Shown: positions 57,107-64,000 of the stretch, piece by piece
Numbering within the stretch: position 1 is the first letter of the stretch
How the letters are laid out: every line of letters starts with the position of its first letter
Assembly (NCBI GenBank): GCA_029532415.1
Contig: JAQOTA010000062.1
Span: forward strand, 62,001 to 126,000
DNA: 64,000 nt
Origin: Marasmius tenuissimus
Taxonomy: Eukaryota; Basidiomycota; Agaricomycetes; Agaricales; Marasmiaceae
Direction: 5' to 3'
The notes under the pieces: model-generated
Database searches by the model: none
What the model saw: the letters and a program-made list of their open reading frames with translations, nothing else
Told to the model about the DNA's origin: nothing
Position numbers and translations under genes: made by a program

Positions 57107-58913
57107 ATGACCCCTCAGCGCGGTTGGCACCTTACTCTGTTGTCTACAATCCAGCATCTACAGCGGAAACCACCGTCGAACCTCGACCCCGAGGATCTCA
57201 GTTCAGAGGCCAGCAACGCTTTGGAATCCCTGTGCACAGTTCGCGATGCTCTTCTCGACGAGACTCCCAGTGCCGTGCCGTTTGTCGAAAGTCATTGGGA
57301 TCAGATATGGCCCTGGGTATTACACCTCTCGATTGCATCGTTAAAGGAAGGCCACCGGAGAACCAGACTGTAAAAGGAACGGAATTTGTTGACAAATCGA
57401 TCTCCATCACTCCCATGATTTTCACGTATAGGATGTTCCATCCAGGCGATCGAAACTTGGGCTTGATTCTGGATTCGACGCCAGAGGTGCTCGCGCTTGC
57501 ACTGCAAATGTGGGTAATGGCGACCGCTCACGACCATAAACACACCACTTCCCACTGCAGCTCTTTTGGACTGCTTCTGGAATGTTACCTTGCAGCCGAA
57601 TATTCCTACAAGGACAGGGCAGGGAGATATCTCGGATTCATATTGAATCGACGGGGACGGTTCGTGATGGACGGCGTGATTCAGAACATCATTCGCTATG
57701 CCTCGCCAAGGGAGATTAGGCTCGATTGTCTTCGAAACACTCTTGTCGTCCTCAGAGAGTTCAGTTCTCGTTTTGACGAAGGGCTACTGGTAGAATCTTT
57801 GGCGAGAGATGGGGTGAAATGGATAGGCTTTACTTTTCGCAGGCTTTCCTCTATGAAGAGGCGCTACGAATCGCTCTCACACGACCATATTTCGACGTGT
57901 CTCTCGCTTTGCTCTCAGTATTTCGACATCTGTATCAAATATGATGTGGCTGCGGCAGTCAAGATCTTGGACGAAGACATCATCCCTTACATGTTCAAAT
58001 CCTCCGACATCATGGTATTCGACGTATACCACCGTGACCGTGGCCCGACCATCGATTTGGCGGAAAAATATCGCCGTTCTCTTAGTCTTTTATCTATGAC
58101 AGTCATGCACCGACCTGTCCTAGTCCGCCTCGTACGGACGATCAAGAAGGTGCAACGGCGAAACTTGGAGGAAGCCGCTGGAAAGAAATTCCCTTCCCTT
58201 CTACACATCTGGGAGGTACTGCGCGATGAGGTACTCCGAAGGGCCAGGATTATGGAAACGGACGATTCAGGCTGGTACCCTGGTACCCCGCTATGTGATG
58301 GAATTGAGGTAAGTTAGGTCACCTTGAGCAGTATATCATGATTTGATCAAAATAACATCCATCAGTGTGGACATGGTAAAACTCTGAGCACTTGCTCCCT
58401 CTTCAAACGGTGTGCCGGCTGTCTTTCTGCCATTTATTGCTCTCGTGAATGCCAACGGAGTTCATGGGAGCAACATCGGCAACAATGTATTGTACAGCGG
58501 GGGCGTATACTAAGTGAGCATTCTAAACCCCGTCCGCCCTTTCCAAACATGAGTCTTGACGTCTTCCTCTCACAGAAGGCGCCTTCCCCGGTCCAACTCC
58601 TTTTGAACATGCATTTGTTCGAAAGCAGATGCGTGCCGACTACAAGAGCAAGGCAGACCATATCTCTACACTGAAGCAGCGTCGTAAAGTCAACCATCCA
58701 AATGAGAGCGAAAGCCAGGTGGTAGTGGTAATGGACTACTCCACTGTGCCCTTTGTTATTTCCTTGGAGAATCGTGGAGTGGCGGTGAAGGACATCCTTC
58801 GAGGGGAAGTGGATAGTCTACACGAAAAGATTGTAGCACTTGGCGTTATACCGAAGTGTATACGCAACGATGGTCCAGCCATTGCGATGCTCCATTCTGC
58901 TGATATTGCTTAG
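57107..58913 (+). pseudogene. MYND zinc-finger protein 3, one apparent frameshift
   Basis: The homologous start is MTPQRGWHLTLLSTIQHLQ at 57107. That frame runs through SHWDQIWPWVLHLSIASLKE. Near 57345 homology moves to the next frame (PPENQTVKGTEFVDKSISI) and stays there to 58312, with an intron at 58313-58366. The MYND exon follows (CGHGKTL, CAGCLSAIYCSRECQRSSW, HRQQC), then a last exon from about 58577 to 58913. No splice sites explain the shift, so it is a 1- or 2-base indel or a sequence error. All other parts are intact and match paralogues 1 and 2. Confidence 0.7.
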
Positions 58914-59806
58914 CGGCGATCTCCAGTCAATTCGGATATTGCATAGACGTATCTAGAACAAAGTGTATCTCATGTAGAGTCAGGGTAAGGTGTTCGAACG
59001 AGCCTCAATATTAGTGATATCCCGTGGAGACCCCAAAGGCCTGAAGACTGGGAGAAACTAGCTCGGGGCCCCGGAATGGCGAGAACACCTGGTCTAGTGA
59101 ACACTTGGTTCGCCGAACCTACTCTGCGAACCTCGAACCCCGGACCTCAAACCTACCGGGTAAATCGGGCAAGAGGTTCGCGCCTCAAGCCCTAAATTTC
59201 CCACACCGGCTTTTCATCCTCCGGTCCTCCGTATCACTGTTGTTGCATCGTGATCACCTTTACCTACCAAAACATATTAAAATCCCGAGCAAGCTTGACC
59301 AGTTTACTATTAACGACGCACCTAGTTGGACCCACAGCCCAACAATTACCATCTTTACGCTACGCCAAATCCAGGACCTTTCCAGGGCGCTTGAGTAGTA
59401 GCTATCATATCAAGTTTTAACGGGGTTGTAGCTGGCCTGACGGCCAATAGGATTCGCTGGATTACTTGGACATCCATATTGATTGTGAATAAATGTACCC
59501 GTGCCACGTACATGCAAGGAAAATGACTGGAGGCTCGGAATAGTAGCCGGAGAGTGGCTAAGGTCCGAGGCTCGAGGAGGTTCGCGTTGGGTCCGTGGAA
59601 CTCTGGAGTGACGTCAGCGAGGTTCGAGGTTCAAGGTTCGCCAGTTCAGGCAAGGTTCGGGCGCACTCAGTGGTCAGTAGGCTGGGTGTTCTGGGAATGG
59701 CAAACTCTCCTCTTTGTCAATATGCAGTATTATTATTATTGGGATCAAAGGGCGATAATGGTCTAACCGATGACTGATTATCGGCACCTCCATGTCAATA
59801 TTATCC
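58914..59806. other. Intergenic with inverted repeat zone, 893 bp
   Basis: It contains repeated GAACCT/AGGTTC motifs in opposite orientation: GCGAACCTCGAACC near 59127-59140 and GAGGTTCGAGGTTC near 59620-59633. They suggest a decayed MITE of about 590 bp (59090-59680). No gene is seen. Confidence 0.4.
59090..59680. repeat. Possible decayed inverted-repeat element
   Basis: The left side carries GGTTCGCCGAACC and CGAACCTCGAACC. The right side carries the inverted versions (CGAGGTTCGAGGTTC, AAGGTTCGCC). The termini are imperfect and no target duplication could be fixed. Confidence 0.35.
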
Positions 59807-61451
59807 TCACACGGCACCTCCATCCATATTCGAAGGTGACTTGACTATCTCAAGTCGTCCCATAATATCTCTTCCTTCGGCTCCCACCAGAGATCGCCGA
59901 AGGTCAACAGTGTCACGGACAGCTGCGGAACGTTGTTGAGTGGAATTATGCTCCCCTTCGGCAAATTGCAGTGTCGACAACATTTGCTGAACGCTATCAA
60001 CAGATTGCCCATACGCGATCCGTACGACGATAATAGTCGGAGCAATTCCCTGTTACCCAAATGCTTTAGCCGTGCCCGACTATCGTACTGAAAAGGGAAG
60101 ACTCACCGACGATAGAAAGGCGATGCCACTCGTGTCGAAAGGGACGAGACCCTTACGTTCGGGGTCTAAGACCAACTCCAAAACATCACCGGCCAACGAA
60201 GTGAAGGAACAGATAAGTCCGGTCTCCAGACTAGGGTATTGATTGGTTAGCCATGGTCAATCAAAGCCAGAAGACGAGACGTAAATCGGGGAATGACATA
60301 CATTGTGGCAATGATTATCTTGTACTTGCTGTAGACATTACGTCCTGCCAGCCGTCCCGCTTGACGAGCGATCCACCATATGCGACCAGCTGGGATCAAT
60401 CAGTGGAAGGGCTGTGCGGTCAGGAAATGATTGAACGCACCCGTCAGAAGGGTCAGTAGAGTGTCGTTTACGGTGGAAACCATCGCGGCAACTGCTCCAA
60501 TGTGAGCGGACTCTCTATAGAGGACTGGATCATGGTGATAGGTTGCTATCTCGACTGCGGAGGCTACAAATATGATTGCTGGCGAGTACCAACATGTGAG
60601 AATCGTGAGAATCGTGTGCCTACCCATGACTATGGGCTGCTCACTGCCTGTGACTATCACAACAAAAGCAAAAGGATAGAGGATCCGCTTGCTGTATCCC
60701 CAAATAACATAGCAACGGTGGATCTAGATAGTAGAGGTATGAGTTTCTCGATTCTGTGTGTCGTTTGAGAATCCTACCAGCAAGTATTCATAGATAATAC
60801 TAGGCGGAAGAGCCAATTAGTAGACGTCGGAGGGCTTGGCGAAGAAAATATATCTCACCCTACCAAATACGACGAAAATATACCTAAACCGCTTGGTAGG
60901 GAGCATCATCTAACTATACACACTCTACATGTGAGAACCAAGTCAGAGATACGTACAATCGTGCAGCCCACTCGTAAGGAGAGGTACTGGAGATGGCTTT
61001 GAAAAGAGGGATATAATCTTGTGTCTTGATGGCATTGAAGCCAATGAGAGCGTGGCCCACTTGCATCCACACGGCAGAAGCTATGGAGATGGTCTCGAGT
61101 ACGAAAAGGGCGATGATCCATCTCGTGTATGCTCTTGAAGCGGGTGAATCACGGCGCTGCCACAGAACATTGATACACAACCCAAATATGATGATGTACA
61201 TCCCTGTGAAAGATACTTATATCAACACTCAGCGGTCCTCGTGTCGAGATCATCAACGTGGAGATCGACTGACCGTACATCAGGGACACAGGCTGTCAAC
61301 ACGGATAGCAAAGTTTTTGTAAGCAGAAGGTACAGCTGTACGGCAATAACAGGGAGCGTACCAACAACGAGGCCATAGGGCCAACAATGTCTGCTGTAAC
61401 AGAGGTGTAATCCTCCACGGCTTGTTTTGCAATTTCTTCCTCTGAAGCCAT
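59807..61451 (-). pseudogene. Seven-transmembrane protein copy 3, probable stop in exon 4
   Basis: The start MASEEEIAKQAVEDYTSV (ATG at 61451) and the 19-nt microexon (PVSLMY) match copy 1. So do MYIIIFGLCINVLWQRR, IHRCYVIWGYSKR, AGRIWWIARQ, LETGLIC and a last exon GIAPTIIVVRI ending at 59807. At the exon 3 to exon 4 junction, all visible acceptors lead into TGA at 60906-60908 in the homologous frame. An alternative splice to MMLPTKRFRY leaves the next exon out of frame. It is therefore probably inactivated by one lesion, although an unrecognised splice is possible. A TATA-like GATAAAAGG lies about 63 bp upstream. Confidence 0.65.
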
Positions 61452-63077
61452 GTTGTGTGGGGTGCGTAAGGGTTCTGAGAATATGAATGGGATGGGTGTT
61501 AGAAAGACTTGGCCCTTTTATCTTCTGGTGACCGATACAATCAATAGTTGATCGCTACATCCACAAGGTGATTCTGATGGGTAAGAGTGGAATATTACCA
61601 TCGAACGCCACAAGATCATCGTGTTCGAGATAAAACACATCTCAACCATCTGTTCTAGCACAACGTGAATATGGATCATGATTCATGCTAACCGTTAGTA
61701 GCAACTTGCCACTAGTAAGGCGCACCGGTGAAGCAGATGCCCGATCAGTATTTCCCATAGTGTCGCTCCCACTTAGGGAGAGTTCGATTTCCTGCTAAGA
61801 CTCACCCGACGGGAGCATAGAGGTTGTGGCGGTATTGGAGGAACGCTTTGCGAGGCGCTGGGAGTCCTTGCTTAGGAGAAAATCCATGTACCGATTGCAG
61901 ATACTGAGAGAGATCAGCTTGAACATCGGAGAAAGAGGGACCGGGAGGTACCCCAAGAGTCTGTCCCGGACATCACAAAAAAACGGGTGAAGGGACATAC
62001 TTAGCGGTATTTGGATGATCATCCAGATCCCAGTATACTGCAGTATAATCACACCCCACCTAGCGTATATGCCCGTATATACCTATACCCCCCCGTCCCC
62101 GCCCGGTTTCTTGCGATGGAATGATGTAGATGAGAGCCTCAAAAATGGCCAACCTCAGTCCAATAATAACGTAACTGAGAGGCACAAGGTCAGTACCATA
62201 TAGCGTAGATGATGGCGCCGCCCAGATCGTGCACGGTGATGGACTGCTGGTCTTGTGCGAGAGGAGGAAACGGGCGACGTCGATATTTGGACTGCCGCGA
62301 CCTGGTCTTGTACGGAAGCGAAGCGCGTTGTTGAGCGACCCAAAAAAGGAAATGAGAAAAACTTCTCGTTTTTACTGTGATTAAGAAAATTTTTGGGAAA
62401 CGAATCGCCCCCGAATATGACAATTTGACAATAAAATTGGGTCAAGTCTGTCCAAGATAACGTAGATGAGGGCGAAATTTGGGGGAAAGGTAGCCAGACT
62501 CTTGCAAGGGGAGCTTCCCGGATCCTGGAGAAAGACTCTGGCCAGTCACTAGTCACGCCGTGAGCGGTGACTTTGAGGCTGTGAGAAGGATTCGGGATGT
62601 TCCGATCCCGGAGCCAGAGCCAAAATGAGTAATGGTCTGCCGGGTACCCTTGTCCTCTTACTCCATGCATATTCGACCTTTGCTTTCTAGTACTACATTT
62701 CCGCAGCTGCACTTCTTTTGATCAGTGCAAAAGTCAGCGTGTCGCTGATTGCTGGCCGTCGCTCAAAATTCATCTTCAGGGGTCTCCGAGATTCACTCAA
62801 TCTGTTTAGGCTCCGATTGACAAGTTGATTCCGCTCACTGTTTTTCGTCATTCAATCGGTTCCCATAGTGGTCGAAGACTTCGACTGGCGAAAATTGCGC
62901 GGAAGCACCTGCTGCTCCGAATTCTCAGCCGATCTCCACCTGCGCAATGGTGGCGTTAATCGCTCAGATCATTCCCTATCATGCCTGAGATTAGACGAGC
63001 TATATAATGCCAGCCTATCGCTCCATTTCTTGTCCACTTTTCTTTTCCTCCCTTCACGACCGCAACGACCCCTCACG
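61452..63077. other. Divergent intergenic region, 1.6 kb
   Basis: Promoters of the seven-TM copy 3 (minus; TATA-like element at 61514-61522) and the MFS transporter (plus) lie at its two ends. Open frames such as 62155-62712 on the minus strand have no domain or splice support. No gene is called. Confidence 0.45.
63001..63007 (+). promoter_or_regulatory. TATA box of the MFS transporter gene
   Basis: TATATAA lies 77 bp before the ATG at 63078. Confidence 0.5.
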
Positions 63078-64000
63078 ATGACCTCGAAGAAGAACATCCG
63101 GATATCGATACCCCAGACATTTGACGAGCCTGACGACAACGAGACAAATGAACGGCGATACAGCCAGCAATCTGGCGGTGGTTCTGGAATACCTCTGTTC
63201 AAATCGTTCTCTATCAGCGATATATGGAATCGGGATGCAGTTGAAGATGAGAATACGAGGGCACGGATACCGAGCATCATATCGTCTTCTGGGGAGGTCT
63301 ATTACGCTTCGCCTCTCCCCAAGTTGTCAATGGTGGTGCTTTCTATCGTAAGAACCTCTTCATGTTGGACTTGGCACGTCATTGATCCTTCTGCAGGCAA
63401 TGCTAAGCGAGTTCCTTTCTGCGAGTGTCGCTGGCCCGTTCATTCTGTTCATGGTGAAAGGTAGGCTCCTAGGCTTTCATTCGTGTAGGCAGTCCACCTA
63501 ATTTTGCTCAAGGTTACGGCGTTTTCGAGGAGGATTCCGAGGTTGCCTTTTGGACCGGTATCTTGGGTGGGTGACCATGAGTCGTGTTTTTCGCTTCCAT
63601 GCTCATTGATCTCCTGTCAGTCTCGGTATTCTTCCTCGCGCAGTTCCTCACTTCATTACTCTGGGTATGTTTCCACTGTTGTATTCTGTTGTACTCCCGC
63701 TCATGGAGCGTGCTCTCAGGCCACTCTGGCGGAGAAATCTTCTCCCCGTGCAGTCCTCAGCTTGTGTTTGCTTGGTAGCGCGCTATCGACGCTTGTCTTT
63801 GGAGCTTCCGACAGTCTCTGGGTCGCCATGGTATCTCGCTTAGCTCAGGGAGTCTTCGCAGGTTCTATCGGTGTAGCTAAAAGCTCTATTGGGGCCATCA
63901 CTGACAGTAGTAATGAAGGCAAAGCCTACGCTATCCTCGGGTCAGTCGCTTATTTGGTGCTGTCAGGTCGCTCAGCCTCGTTAACTCCGTTTCAACAGGT
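63078..64000 (+). CDS. Major facilitator superfamily transporter, 5' part
   Basis: The start MTSKKNIRISIPQTFDEPDD (CACGATGA context) opens a gene that runs off the window. Exons are 63078-63347, 63397-63460, 63513-63566, one encoding VSVFFLAQFLTSLLW, one encoding ATLAEKSSPRAVL onward, and a partial last one. A disordered cytosolic N-terminus of about 80 residues precedes TM1 (LPKLSMVVLSI..MLSEFLSA). The TM2 region follows (GILVSVFFLAQFL), then the loop W-A-T-x-A-E-K of the MFS DHA1 type, and LSLCLLGSALSTLVFGAS. It resembles fungal ZIF1/YCR023C-like transporters. Likely a membrane exporter; the substrate is unknown. Confidence 0.85.

Noticed and set aside
62155..62712. 185-aa minus-strand frame
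   Set aside because: It has no recognisable domain, no paralogue and no splice support, and lies in a long intergenic region.
62868..63464. Longer start for the MFS gene
   Set aside because: The frame extends upstream through the TATA box and downstream through an intron; the ATG at 63078 fits context and family.

Overview
The window is a gene-dense stretch of a filamentous basidiomycete nuclear genome, most likely Agaricomycetes. The signs are many 45-65 nt GT..AG introns, KDZ and Plavaka transposases, tandem F-box, RING-IBR-RING (RBR) and MYND genes, a short heme-thiolate peroxygenase and an AA9 lytic polysaccharide monooxygenase (LPMO). No rRNA, tRNA, CRISPR or bacterial operon was recognised. 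Exon coordinates come from reading frame and splice sites by eye; no alignment was run.

Layout. (1) 1-3.5 kb: 3' part of a KDZ transposase fused to a Ulp1-type C48 protease, followed by three unrecognised genes (3.9-7.2 kb) that may be element cargo. (2) 9.1-10.7 kb: an intact seven-TM gene; broken relatives lie at 21.9-23.5 kb and 59.8-61.5 kb. (3) 11.5-12.5 kb: a short unspecific peroxygenase. 13.2-14.7 kb: a STE20/PAK-like pseudokinase. (4) 14.8-29.1 kb: five F-box paralogues on the minus strand, three intact and two broken. (5) 30.1-31.3 kb: a disordered protein of unknown role. (6) 31.9-39.9 kb: a plus-strand RBR E3-ligase array of five genes plus one pseudogene fragment, with a clear segmental duplication. 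(7) 40.0-41.3 kb: a secreted AA9 LPMO carrying an apparent frameshift. (8) 42.6-58.9 kb: three tandem MYND zinc-finger genes. The second is split by a 10,005-bp Plavaka (CACTA-like) transposon with terminal inverted repeats and a 3-bp AGG target duplication. Inside the transposon are a 28-bp minisatellite, two minus-strand passenger genes, a 293-bp near-palindromic MITE and a transposase carrying three TGA stops. (9) 63.1 kb to the end: 5' part of a major facilitator transporter.

Functionally the window combines secreted oxidative enzymes (peroxygenase, LPMO), expanding ubiquitin-system families (F-box, RBR) and MYND-type genes, in a landscape shaped by cut-and-paste transposons and birth-and-death of tandem copies. 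The strongest observation is the transposon in the second MYND gene: element boundaries and target duplication can be placed to the base, and removing the element plus one AGG joins the two exon halves in frame. I found no TET/JBP-type dioxygenase domain, although KDZ elements are known to associate with such genes.
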